Source: JAICNR01 sp035687725 (lineage in GTDB: Bacteria > Gemmatimonadota > Gemmatimonadetes > JACCXV01 > JAHWKZ01). From it: a stretch of 14,155 bases of DNA. A model generated the notes under the pieces. It was not told the origin of the DNA and made no database searches. It worked only from the letters and a program-made list of their open reading frames with translations. Positions 1 to 7,273 of the stretch are shown here, piece by piece. The position numbers and the translations under genes were made by a program. The stretch covers positions 1 through 14,155 of the forward strand of contig DASRVB010000014.1 of assembly GCA_035687725.1 (NCBI GenBank), written 5' to 3'. Every line of letters begins with the position of its first letter. Position 1 is the first letter of the stretch.

Positions 1-1223
1 GCCTGCGCGCGCTCGAAGCGCGATCCGATTTCGGCGTCCAGCAGCAGGTTCTGCAGATCCGGCCGCTCCAGGAACGCCCGCCGCACGGGGTCCAGCAGCC
101 GCGAGCGGATGATGCAGCCCCTCGTCCACACCCGCGCTACCTCCGCGTGGTCCACCGACCAGCCGTACTCCCGGGACGCGGCGCCGATCAGGTCCATCCC
201 CTGGGCGAAGGCGGCGATGCGCGACGCGTACAGCGCGTCTCCGACTGCGGCGACGAGCGCGTCGCGGTCGGCAGCGTCGAAGGGCCGCGGGCCTTCGAGG
301 CGTCCACTGGCTGCGAGGCGCTCCGCGCGCCGGCTGGAGAGGACGCGCGCGTCGACGGCCGCGCTGATCGTGGGGACGGGAACGCCGAGCTCGAGCGCCG
401 TTACGACTGTCCACCGCCCGGTCCCCTTCTGCTCCGCTTCGTCCAGGATCGACTCGATCAACGGCCTGCCCGTCGCCGGGTCCTCGACCCGCAGGATGTC
501 GACGGTGATCTCGATCAGGTACGAGCCGAGCGGGCCGCGGCTCCACTCCGCCATCGTGTCGGCGATCCGCCCCGGGTCGAACCCCAGGCCGCGCGACAGC
601 AGGTCGTACGCCTCGGCGATCGCCTGCATGTCCGCGTACTCGATGCCGTTGTGGACCATCTTGACGAAGTGGCCCGCGCCGTCCGGTCCGAGCCAGCCCA
701 CGCAGGGCCCGGTCTCCGTGCGGGCCGCGATCGACTCCAGCGCCGGGGCAATGGTGGGATACGCCTCGGCGGGGCCGCCGGGCATGAGCGAGGGGCCGTA
801 GCGCGCGCCTTCCGAGCCGCCGGAGACTCCGACGCCGTAGAAGTGCAGACCGCGAGCCGCGAGGTCGGTGCCGCGGCGGCGCGTGTCGTGGAACAGGGAG
901 TTGCCGCCGTCGATCACGACGTCGCCGGCCTCCAGGTGCGGCACGAGCTGAGCGAGCGTCTCGTCGACCGGATCCCCGGCGGGAATCATCATCAGGATCC
1001 GGCGCGGGCGCTCGAGCGCGGCGACGAGCTCCGCGAAGGTGGTGGTCGCGATGAAATCGCGGTCGGGGTTGGCGGCCGCGAAGGCGCGAGTCCGCTCCGG
1101 CTCGAGGTTCCAGAATGCCACCGCGACACCGTGGTCCTCGAGATTGAGCGCCAGGTTCGACCCCATGGTGCCGATCCCGATCAGGCCGAAGGCCGCGCGC
1201 TCGATCGTGTCGCCGTCGGGCAT
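1..1223 (-). CDS. gnd: 6-phosphogluconate dehydrogenase, decarboxylating (3' end outside window)
   Basis: Oxidises and decarboxylates 6-phosphogluconate to ribulose 5-phosphate in the cytoplasm, producing reduced NAD(P). I translated 407 residues from the ATG at 1223 down to the window edge; the family is about 470-480 aa, so the C-terminal 65-75 residues are missing. Visible motifs are the Rossmann loop GLIGIGTMGSNLA (13-25), VIDGGNS (103-109), the substrate loop GVSGGSEGARYGPS (132-145), KMVHNGIEYADMQ (188-200, with catalytic Lys188 and Glu195 plus His191/Asn192), and EQKGTGRWT further on. Two oddities: the usual GGEEGA reads GGSEGA, and the NRT/NRS that usually follows the second beta strand (2'-phosphate binding) reads NLEPER, so cofactor preference is uncertain. 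It begins 7 bp after the tal stop with GAGGG just upstream, so it is probably the last known gene of the rpiB-tal-gnd unit. Confidence 0.95.
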   Translation of the reverse strand, partial: MPDGDTIERAAFGLIGIGTMGSNLALNLEDHGVAVAFWNLEPERTRAFAAANPDRDFIATTTFAELVAALERPRRILMMIPAGDPVDETLAQLVPHLEAGDVVIDGGNSLFHDTRRRGTDLAARGLHFYGVGVSGGSEGARYGPSLMPGGPAEAYPTIAPALESIAARTETGPCVGWLGPDGAGHFVKMVHNGIEYADMQAIAEAYDLLSRGLGFDPGRIADTMAEWSRGPLGSYLIEITVDILRVEDPATGRPLIESILDEAEQKGTGRWTVVTALELGVPVPTISAAVDARVLSSRRAERLAASGRLEGPRPFDAADRDALVAAVGDALYASRIAAFAQGMDLIGAASREYGWSVDHAEVARVWTRGCIIRSRLLDPVRRAFLERPDLQNLLLDAEIGSRFERAQ

Positions 1224-1230
1224 GTCGCCC

Positions 1231-2358
1231 TCAGGCAGGCTGGACCTGTCGCTGCTTCTCCTCGATCGTGTCCAGGAGCTCGTGGTAGGACTTCGAGAAC
1301 TTCTCCACCCCCTCCTGCTCGAGCTCCTCCAGCACGACCTGGAAGTCGACGCCCAGCTCGCCCAGCTCCGCGAGGCGGCGGTGGGCGCCGTCGAGGTCCT
1401 CGTGGATCCGGACCGCCGGATCGCCGTGGTCGCGGTACGCATCCATGGTCTCCGGCGGGAGGGTGTTGATCGTGCCGGGCGCGAGGAGTGCTTCGACGTA
1501 GTAGACGTCGGGATAGTCGGGGTTCTTGGTCGAGGTCGACGCCCAGAGAGGCTTCTGCGGACGGGCGCCGTGAGCGGCGAGCGCGGCGAAGCGTTCGCCG
1601 CCGAATCGCTTCTCGTATTCCTCGAAGGCGATTCGCGCGTTGTCGATTCCGATCCTGCCCTCCAGGGCCTCGAGGCGCGCGCGCTGGTCGTCCGGCACCC
1701 TGGCGAGGAGCTCGCCGATCCGCTGGTCGACCTTCGTATCGACGCGGCTCACGAAGAAGCTCGCCACCGAAGAAAGCCGATCCACCGGCTGGCCACGCTC
1801 GACCCGACGCTCCATCCCCTCGAACCAGGCGTCCATCACCTCGTGGTAGCGATCCACGGAGAACAGCAGCGTGATGTTGATGTTGACCCCCTCCGCGAGG
1901 CACTCGCGGATGGCCGGAATCCCCGCGGCGGTGCCCGGGATCTTGACCATCAGGTTCGGGCGGTCGATCGCGTTCCAGAGGCGGTGGGCTTCCGCGATCG
2001 AGGCCTCGGTATCCCACGCGATATCCGGGCTCACCTCGACGGAGATGAAGCCGTCCTCCCCCGAGGTCCGGTCGTAGACCGGGCGGAAGAGCTCGGCGGC
2101 CGTGCGGATGTCCTCGATCATGATCGAGTCGAGGATGGTGCTGGGGTCCGTACCCGATCCCGCGACGCGAATGTCCTCGTCGTAGAGCTCGCTCTCCGCG
2201 ATCGCCTTCTGGAAGATCGAGGGATTGGATGTCTGGCCGGAGAGATCGTCCTCGCGGATCAGCCGAGCCTGGGTGCCGTCCTCGAGCATGTCGCGCCGGA
2301 GGTAGTCGAGCCAGATGCTCTGGCCGAGGTCGTGGAGTCGGTTCAGGGGGTTGGGCAC
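1231..2358 (-). CDS. tal: transaldolase
   Basis: Transfers a dihydroxyacetone unit between sedoheptulose 7-phosphate and glyceraldehyde 3-phosphate (non-oxidative pentose phosphate pathway, cytoplasm). 375 residues, matching the roughly 370-aa actinobacterial/mycobacterial-type transaldolases. The N-terminus SIWLDYLRRDML and TSNPSIFQKAI (43-53), the Schiff-base lysine in NLMVKIPGT (Lys139), the following NINITLLFS strand, and KPLWASTSTKNPDY are all present. The start is chosen at GTG 2358, because AAGGAG (2371-2366) lies exactly 7 nt upstream; the longer reading frame to 2433 adds a tail without family resemblance that overlaps rpiB. It follows the rpiB stop by 28 bp and precedes gnd by 7 bp, so it is probably co-transcribed with both. 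Confidence 0.95.
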   Translation of the reverse strand: MPNPLNRLHDLGQSIWLDYLRRDMLEDGTQARLIREDDLSGQTSNPSIFQKAIAESELYDEDIRVAGSGTDPSTILDSIMIEDIRTAAELFRPVYDRTSGEDGFISVEVSPDIAWDTEASIAEAHRLWNAIDRPNLMVKIPGTAAGIPAIRECLAEGVNINITLLFSVDRYHEVMDAWFEGMERRVERGQPVDRLSSVASFFVSRVDTKVDQRIGELLARVPDDQRARLEALEGRIGIDNARIAFEEYEKRFGGERFAALAAHGARPQKPLWASTSTKNPDYPDVYYVEALLAPGTINTLPPETMDAYRDHGDPAVRIHEDLDGAHRRLAELGELGVDFQVVLEELEQEGVEKFSKSYHELLDTIEEKQRQVQPA

Positions 2359-2365
2359 GAGCGGT

Positions 2366-2371
2366 CTCCTT
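2366..2371 (-). promoter_or_regulatory. Shine-Dalgarno of tal, decides the GTG start
   Basis: On the minus strand AAGGAG is followed by 7 nt and then GTG. This is one of the best ribosome binding sites in the window and fixes the start of tal at GTG 2358 rather than at the upstream ATG 2433. Confidence 0.75.
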
Positions 2372-2386
2372 CCCGGATGGCTGACA

Positions 2387-2872
2387 TCACGAGCCTGCAC
2401 GACCCGCGTCGAACGCGCCGGCTCTCGCGTCACGCTCCAGGGCGTCGATCTTGGCGCTCCTGCGTGCGTGGCGCTCGGCGCCCGAGAACCCGGCGGAGAG
2501 AAATGCGCTCACCACCTCGGCCGCGAGCTCGGGGCCGATCACGCGGGCGCCGAGGGTGAGAACGTTCAGGTCGTCATCCTCGACGCCCTGCCGAGCGCTG
2601 AAGGTATCGTGGGCCATCGCGGCTCGCACGTTCGGGAGCTTACACGCGGCGACCGCCACGCCGACCCCGCTGCCGCAGACCAGCACGCCGCGCTCCGCGC
2701 GCCGCTCGATGATCGCAACGCCGACGGCGCGCGCGAAGTCGGGATAGTCGTCGTCCGGATCGAGCGCGTACGCGCCGCAGTCGAGGACCTCGTGCCCGGC
2801 CTCCTCGATCGCGCGGACGACGCGCCCCTTGAGCGGATAGCCGGCGTGATCGCATCCGAGCGCGACGATCAT
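2387..2872 (-). CDS. rpiB: ribose-5-phosphate isomerase B
   Basis: Interconverts ribulose 5-phosphate and ribose 5-phosphate. 161 residues, slightly long for RpiB/LacAB (about 145-155) because of an Ala/Arg-rich C-terminal tail. Typical features are GCDHAGYPLK (6-15), LVCGSGVGVAVAACK with the catalytic-type Cys66, PNVRAAMAHDTFSARQ (80-95) and NVLTLGARVIG (103-113). At the place where many relatives have the ring-opening His of a VEHDD motif (E. coli His99), this protein reads VEDDD. ATG 2872 has no Shine-Dalgarno, but TATCGT lies 6 nt upstream, so a leaderless transcript is possible. It lies between rtcA (52 bp upstream) and tal. Confidence 0.93.
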   Translation of the reverse strand: MIVALGCDHAGYPLKGRVVRAIEEAGHEVLDCGAYALDPDDDYPDFARAVGVAIIERRAERGVLVCGSGVGVAVAACKLPNVRAAMAHDTFSARQGVEDDDLNVLTLGARVIGPELAAEVVSAFLSAGFSGAERHARRSAKIDALERDARAGAFDAGRAGS

Positions 2873-2878
2873 TGGGTC

Positions 2879-2884
2879 ACGATA
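2879..2884 (-). promoter_or_regulatory. candidate -10 box (leaderless) of rpiB
   Basis: TATCGT (TANNNT) ends 6 nt before the rpiB ATG, so transcription would begin at about the A of the start codon. No convincing -35 element is visible at 16-18 bp, so support is modest. Confidence 0.3.
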
Positions 2885-2924
2885 GCACCGATCTACGGGT
2901 CACGCCCGACGCACCGAGGGTGGT

Positions 2925-3968
2925 TCACTTCGGCGGGGGAAGGGAGATCCCTTCGACGACGGCCAGCAGACCTTCGAGGCGCGTTCTCGCCCCGAACTCG
3001 GACACCAGCCACAGGTTCGTCGTCAGGTGTTCGGTGGCGTCGGGCGCCCGCCACCGGCTCTCGCCGTTCGCGAGCGCGGCCCAGAGGACGAGCATGTCGG
3101 TTGCGTGGCGGTCGGTCGTGGCGCCGCTGGCCAGATCGGCGAGCAGGTCCTCCGCCACGCGGCGACCGATCCACTCCGAGCGGCGGCCGGGGGCGCCGGC
3201 TCCGTCGGCGCCGATCCTGCAGCCCGCGCCGGTCGTGGCCCAGACCGCGAGCCCCGCGCCCGCCTGGGCGGACGCGTCGTCGTACCTTCGCTCGATCGCG
3301 CAGTGGAGTCCCGACTCCGCAAGGAGCTCTGCGCAGGCGTCGGCCATGCGGTCGCTGACGCGGGCCGCCTCCAGCCGGCTCGAGATCGCCATCCCTTCCA
3401 CGGATTCGACCTCGCCGCGTTCCTCGAGCCGAATCGCCCGGAGCGCAGCGGTCGCGGGCTCGACGATCAGCGTCAGCTCCCCGGCGCCGCGCGGAACGTA
3501 TCCCGGACGGACGACCGCCAGCTCGAAATGGACGCCCATGGGCGCGAGGAGGGGCGCGAGGACGTGCGAGAGATGGTGGGGGGAGGGAGCGAAGTCCTGG
3601 TAGACTCCGCCCACCACGTGGATCTCGACGGGTCCGTCGGCCCACGCGGCCAGCGGGAGGACCGTCATCGCCAGCATCGTCGTGGAACCCGCCGTTCCGA
3701 TCTCCCAGCGATAGCGGCCTCCGCGCGGGCGGGAGCGCGGCGCGAAGGTGAACTCCGTCGCGCCGACCGCCAGGCCCTCCGTCTCCGCTTCGCACATCTC
3801 GGCGCAGGCCCGGATCGCGGCGAGATGCTGGGGCCTCAGACCAGGCTGCGTGCGGCCGGCGCGCGCGCGGACCATGTGGAGCGGCTCGCCGAGGAGCGCG
3901 GCCATGGCCACGGCACCGCGGAGGATCGTGCCGCTCCCCAGCCGCTCGGCGCCGTCGATCTCGATCAG
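2925..3968 (-). CDS. rtcA: RNA 3'-terminal phosphate cyclase
   Basis: Uses ATP to convert an RNA 3'-phosphate to a 2',3'-cyclic phosphate through a covalent His-AMP intermediate; a cytoplasmic RNA repair enzyme. From the proposed start it has 347 residues, the normal family length. It begins IEIDGAERLGSGTILRGA as in RtcA (usual IEIDGS.GEGGGQILR), followed by RAGRTQPGLRPQHL (36-49), EIGTAGSTT (89-97) and the C-terminal TEHLTTNLWLVSEF, with the likely nucleophile His314. No ATG, GTG or TTG precedes the conserved N-terminus. CTG 3968 stands exactly where the family Met is and overlaps the DUF4126 stop as CTGA, so I take a CTG start with translational coupling. No rtcB or rtcR is present in the window; the neighbours are pentose phosphate genes. 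Confidence 0.88.
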   Translation of the reverse strand: MIEIDGAERLGSGTILRGAVAMAALLGEPLHMVRARAGRTQPGLRPQHLAAIRACAEMCEAETEGLAVGATEFTFAPRSRPRGGRYRWEIGTAGSTTMLAMTVLPLAAWADGPVEIHVVGGVYQDFAPSPHHLSHVLAPLLAPMGVHFELAVVRPGYVPRGAGELTLIVEPATAALRAIRLEERGEVESVEGMAISSRLEAARVSDRMADACAELLAESGLHCAIERRYDDASAQAGAGLAVWATTGAGCRIGADGAGAPGRRSEWIGRRVAEDLLADLASGATTDRHATDMLVLWAALANGESRWRAPDATEHLTTNLWLVSEFGARTRLEGLLAVVEGISLPPPK

Positions 3969-4555
3969 TGGGCGGTGGACTCTCGCCGTGCGCGACGGCG
4001 GCGGACGAAGCGCAGGAGGACGAAGAGGAGCGCGAGGACGACGAGGAGCCCGAGCGCGGCCAGCCCCAGGCCGATCAGCGGATGGGTGAGGAGCAGCACC
4101 ACCAGCCCGATGACGAAGCCGTCCTCCGCGAGGCTGATCGCGATGTTGGACGCGGGCTCGGGCGACGCGTTGACGGCGAGCCGGGTACCGGCCTTGGCGG
4201 CATGGGTGGACGCGCCGATGGCCGCGCCGAGAAGGCCGGCGGCGACCTCCATGCCGGGCGACGCGGGGCCAAGCGCGGCGACGGCGATCACCGCGGCACC
4301 GAGCGGGCGGACGAGCGTGTGGATCCCGTCCCAGAGCGAGTCCAGCCAGGGGATCTTGTCGGCGAGGAACTCGATCAAGTAGAGCGCGCCGGCGATGCCG
4401 ATCACCCACGCGCTGCCGAGATTCTCGAGGGAGTCGGGCAGCTCGACCCAGTCGTAGCGGGCGGCGAGACCGACGACGAGCACGGTGGCGTAGAGGTTGA
4501 TCCCGGCGCCGACGGCGAAGGCGAGCGCGTGACCCAGGGATCCGAGGGCGCCCAT
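3965..4555 (-). CDS. DUF4126 family membrane protein
   Basis: 196 residues of unknown function. About five hydrophobic segments are visible: 8-33, 48-68, 81-97, 102-120 and a long C-terminal hydrophobic stretch (about 144-184) followed by an Arg-rich cytoplasmic tail. The opening GHALAFAVGAGINLYATVL, the middle GALYLIEFLADKIPWLDS and ASTHAAKAGTRLAVN agree with DUF4126 proteins as I remember them; this family assignment is from memory. ATG 4555 lies 7 nt after TATACT with no strong Shine-Dalgarno (only GGGGG), so the message may be leaderless. Its TGA shares bases with the CTG start of rtcA (4 nt overlap), so the two are very likely one transcription and translation unit. Confidence 0.85.
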   Translation of the reverse strand: MGALGSLGHALAFAVGAGINLYATVLVVGLAARYDWVELPDSLENLGSAWVIGIAGALYLIEFLADKIPWLDSLWDGIHTLVRPLGAAVIAVAALGPASPGMEVAAGLLGAAIGASTHAAKAGTRLAVNASPEPASNIAISLAEDGFVIGLVVLLLTHPLIGLGLAALGLLVVLALLFVLLRFVRRRRARRESTAH

Positions 4556-4562
4556 GCCCCCG

Positions 4563-4591
4563 AGTATAGCGCCCCGGCGGGGCGCGGATAG
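4563..4591 (-). promoter_or_regulatory. candidate promoter of DUF4126-rtcA with palindromic spacer
   Basis: TATACT (4568-4563, 5 of 6 bases of the -10 consensus) ends 7 nt before the DUF4126 ATG. At 17 bp spacing the -35 position reads CTATCC, a poor match. The whole 17-bp spacer is the perfect inverted repeat listed separately, so either a regulator binds there or the -10 match is fortuitous next to a terminator. Confidence 0.4.
4569..4585 (-). terminator. perfect GC inverted repeat after tkt: terminator hairpin or operator
   Basis: GCGCCCCGGCGGGGCGC is a 7-bp perfect stem with a 3-nt loop, 10 nt downstream of the tkt stop and 14 nt upstream of DUF4126. It has no U-tract, so as a terminator it would be of the GC-hairpin-only kind. 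It also exactly fills the spacer of the putative DUF4126 promoter. Confidence 0.35.
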
Positions 4592-4594
4592 GTC

Positions 4595-6628
4595 CTAGCG
4601 CCGGGCGGCTTCTCGCACCAGCCGGCGGACGGCCTCCGCCGCCGCCTCGGCCGTAATGCCGTACTCGCGCATGTTGACCTCGCCCGGCGCGCTGGCGCCG
4701 AAGCGGTCGACGCCGATGGCGATTCCGCGGTCGCCGATCCAGCGCTCCCACCCGAACGTCGCGGCCGCCTCGATCGAGACCCGAGCAGTGATCGAGGGCG
4801 GCAGGACCTCCTCGCGATACGATTCCTTCTGCGCGGCGAAGACTTCCCACGACGGCATCGAAACGACGCGAGCTTCGACGCCCTCTTCGGCGAGCAGGGC
4901 CTGCGCCGCGAGCGCCTTCTCGACCTCGCTGCCCGTCGCGATCAGGATCGCGTCCGGCTCGGCTCCCTCGGCATCCGCGAGCACGTATGCGCCACGTCGA
5001 GTGCCCTCCGCGCCCGCCAGCGTCCCGCGGTCGAGCACAGGGAGCTTCTGGCGCGAGCATACGATGGCCGTGGGCCCGTGGACGTTCGTCATCGCGAACC
5101 GCCAGGACTCGGTCGCCTCCGCGGCGTCGGCCGGACGGAAGAGCGTGAAGTTCGGCATCGCGCGCAGCGAAGCGAGGTGCTCGACCGGCTGATGCGTCGG
5201 TCCGTCCTCCCCGAGGCCGATGGAATCGTGGGTCCATTGATAGATGACGGGCAGCTCGGCCAGCGCCGACAGCCGCACCGCGGGGCGCATGTAGTCGCTG
5301 AACACGAAGAACGTGGCGCAGAACGGACGCACCCCGCCGTGGTACGCCATGCCGTTGGTGATCGAGCCCATGCCGTGCTCGCGGACGCCGTAGTGGAAGT
5401 TCCGGCCTTCGCCTGTCTGGCCGTTGAACGCGCCGGCGTCCTCGATCACGTTCATGGTCGACTCGGCGAGATCCGCGTCGCCGCCGATCAGCCACGGCAC
5501 CGTCTTCGCAATCGCGCGGAGAGCGTCGCCGGCGGCGTTCCTGGTGGCGAGCTTCTCGCCCGCCTTCCAAGTCGGAAGGTCGGCGTCCCACCCGGCCGGC
5601 AGCTCGTTCGCCCACGACAGCCGCCAATCCTCGGCGAGCGCTTCGTGCTCTTTTGCCCATCCGGCGTGCAGCTCTCTCCATTCCGTGTGGGCTTCGCGGC
5701 CACGTGCAGAGGCGTCCATGTGCTCCCGCACCTCCGCCGGCACGTAGAACGTGCGGTTCGGATACGGCCAGCCGAGAGCGCCCTTCGTGAGAACGACCTC
5801 CTCCTCCCCGAGTGGGGAGCCGTGGGCTTTGGACGTGTTGGCCCGGTTCGGCGAGCCATACCCGATCGTCGTGTGGACGACGATGAGGGACGGCCGGGCG
5901 GTGTCGGCGCGGGCGGCGGCGACGGCGTCGTCGATCGCGTCGAGATCGGTGTCGCCCTTCTCGACCTCGAGCACCTGCCAGCCGTACGCCTCGTAGCGGG
6001 CGGCGGTGTCCTCGTCGGTCGACTGCGCCAACGGCCCGTCCAGGGTGACGCGATTGGAATCGTAGAGGACGATCAGACGCCCGAGCTTGTAGAACCCCGC
6101 GATCGCGCTCGCCTCCTGCGCGACCCCCTCCATCAGGTCGCCGTCGGAGGCGATGACGTAGGTCCAGTGATCGACGATCCGGCCGTCCGGCCGGTTGTAG
6201 CGGTGGGCGAGCCACCGCTCGGCGATCGCCATGCCGACGGCGTTCGAGATCCCCTGCCCCAGGGGCCCGGTCGTCGCCTCGACGCCGGGAGTCAGCGTCG
6301 ATTCGGGATGTCCCGGCGTCTTCGACTCCCACTGCCGGAAGTCTCTTAGCTCGGACATCGGCAGGTCGTAGCCCGTGAGATTCAGCAGCGAGTAGAGCAG
6401 CGCCGAGCCGTGGCCGCCGGAGAGGACGAAGCGGTCGCGGTCCGGCCACTTCGGATCGTTCGGATCGTGCTTCAGGTATCGCTGCCAGATCACGTACGCC
6501 ATGGGCGCTGCGCCCAGCGGCAGGCCGGGATGCCCGGAGTTGGCCTCCTGCGGTTGATCGATGGAGAGCGCGCGAACGGCGTCCACGCAGAGCTTGTCGA
6601 GATCGGTGAACCCGCTGGAATGGGTCAT
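4595..6628 (-). CDS. tkt: transketolase
   Basis: Thiamine-diphosphate enzyme moving two-carbon ketol units between sugar phosphates; links the pentose phosphate pathway to glycolysis. 677 residues, full family length. The N-terminal TPP domain has ANSGHPGLPLG (His33), LSGGHGSALLY (His73), TPGHPES (His107), TTGPLGQGISNAVG and the cofactor motif SDGDLMEG (161-168) with Asn192. The middle pyrimidine domain has FHYGVREHGMGS (catalytic Glu417) and THDSIGLGEDGPTHQP; the C-terminal domain has ATGSEVEKAL. The first gene of the sugar-phosphate block, it follows the DUF998-type gene by 33 bp but has its own promoter-like sequence and no Shine-Dalgarno, hence possibly leaderless. It is intact. Confidence 0.97.
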   Translation of the reverse strand: MTHSSGFTDLDKLCVDAVRALSIDQPQEANSGHPGLPLGAAPMAYVIWQRYLKHDPNDPKWPDRDRFVLSGGHGSALLYSLLNLTGYDLPMSELRDFRQWESKTPGHPESTLTPGVEATTGPLGQGISNAVGMAIAERWLAHRYNRPDGRIVDHWTYVIASDGDLMEGVAQEASAIAGFYKLGRLIVLYDSNRVTLDGPLAQSTDEDTAARYEAYGWQVLEVEKGDTDLDAIDDAVAAARADTARPSLIVVHTTIGYGSPNRANTSKAHGSPLGEEEVVLTKGALGWPYPNRTFYVPAEVREHMDASARGREAHTEWRELHAGWAKEHEALAEDWRLSWANELPAGWDADLPTWKAGEKLATRNAAGDALRAIAKTVPWLIGGDADLAESTMNVIEDAGAFNGQTGEGRNFHYGVREHGMGSITNGMAYHGGVRPFCATFFVFSDYMRPAVRLSALAELPVIYQWTHDSIGLGEDGPTHQPVEHLASLRAMPNFTLFRPADAAEATESWRFAMTNVHGPTAIVCSRQKLPVLDRGTLAGAEGTRRGAYVLADAEGAEPDAILIATGSEVEKALAAQALLAEEGVEARVVSMPSWEVFAAQKESYREEVLPPSITARVSIEAAATFGWERWIGDRGIAIGVDRFGASAPGEVNMREYGITAEAAAEAVRRLVREAARR

Positions 6629-6636
6629 GGTCGGCT

Positions 6637-6665
6637 AGTGTAACCCGCCCGCCCGCGGGGTTCAA
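6637..6665 (-). promoter_or_regulatory. sigma70-type promoter of tkt, probably leaderless
   Basis: On the minus strand TTGAAC (6665-6660), a 17-bp spacer and TACACT (6642-6637), which ends 8 nt before the tkt ATG. The spacing is ideal, and the predicted +1 falls within 1-2 nt of the start codon. The -35 box overlaps the stop codon of the upstream DUF998-type gene. Confidence 0.55.
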
Positions 6666-7273
6666 TGCGGCCCATTCGCCGCCCGGAACCCGGTTCGCCG
6701 ACGCCAGAGAGCTACCGCCAGGAGCTCGATCCAGACGAGGTACACCACGAAGGTCGTCCGCTGGGCGAGTCCCGGCGGGACGTCCATCTCGCGCAGGGGC
6801 ATCGACGCGATCGCGAGCAGCGCCAGGGCTCCGGACGCGATTCCGACCGGAGCCCACCTCGGCAGCTTGAGGAAGCGCCAGCAGAGCACGAAGGCCCCCG
6901 GCACGAACGCCGCGAACGAGATCAGGGACATCACGATGTGCGCCCGCGAGCTCGGAGCGGACAGATCGGCCATGTCGGCGGGGAACACGCCGGTGCCGGC
7001 GAAGCCGAGCCCGGACAGCCCGACCGACACGAGCGCCGCTAGCGATGCCGTGCCACGGTAAAGGCCCCATGCGAAGACGGTGATCAGCAGGCCGACTCCC
7101 ACGAAGCCGACGAGGTTCCAAGCCAGCGCATTCGGCGCGCCGCGGGCGCCGAGCTCGCTGACGGCGTCGGTCAGATGGCTGTAGTCCGCCCGGATGGCGG
7201 CGAAAACCAGGAGGGAGACCGCGAACAGGAGGGGCGCCAGGATCCCGCAGAGCGCGGCCCGGTCAATCCCCAG
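6662..7273 (-). CDS. DUF998-like six-helix membrane protein
   Basis: Integral membrane protein of unknown function, about 200 residues. It resembles the DUF998 family: first helix LCGILAPLLFAVSLLVFAAI, then SHLTDAVSELGARGAPNALAWN, which is the characteristic loop; further helices start at VGFVGVGLLITVFAWGLY, LAALVSVGLSGLGFAGTGVF, IVMSLISFAAFVPGAFVLCW, IASGALALLAIASM and TFVVYLVWIELLAVALW. The first standard start codon in frame is GTG 7102, but starting there would remove the first helix and the family loop. The frame is open further upstream without ATG, GTG or TTG. I propose CTG 7273 (GGAG 6 nt upstream) or ATT 7267 (overlapping the dipeptidase TGA as ATTGA). Either implies coupling to the dipeptidase gene. 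Confidence 0.75.
   Translation of the reverse strand: MGIDRAALCGILAPLLFAVSLLVFAAIRADYSHLTDAVSELGARGAPNALAWNLVGFVGVGLLITVFAWGLYRGTASLAALVSVGLSGLGFAGTGVFPADMADLSAPSSRAHIVMSLISFAAFVPGAFVLCWRFLKLPRWAPVGIASGALALLAIASMPLREMDVPPGLAQRTTFVVYLVWIELLAVALWRRRTGFRAANGPH

Noticed and set aside
147..1469. 440-codon plus-strand frame over gnd and tal
   Set aside because: Antisense to two clearly conserved enzymes; Arg/Gly-rich shadow.
2359..2433. N-terminal extension of transaldolase to the upstream ATG
   Set aside because: It overlaps rpiB, lacks family similarity, and the strong Shine-Dalgarno points to GTG 2358.
2925..7121. 1398-codon open frame on the minus strand that looks like a giant fusion protein
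   Set aside because: Only its last 347 codons encode a real protein (RtcA). The remainder is the out-of-frame reading of tkt and DUF4126, Arg/Gly/Pro-rich with no family similarity; it is open only because of high GC.
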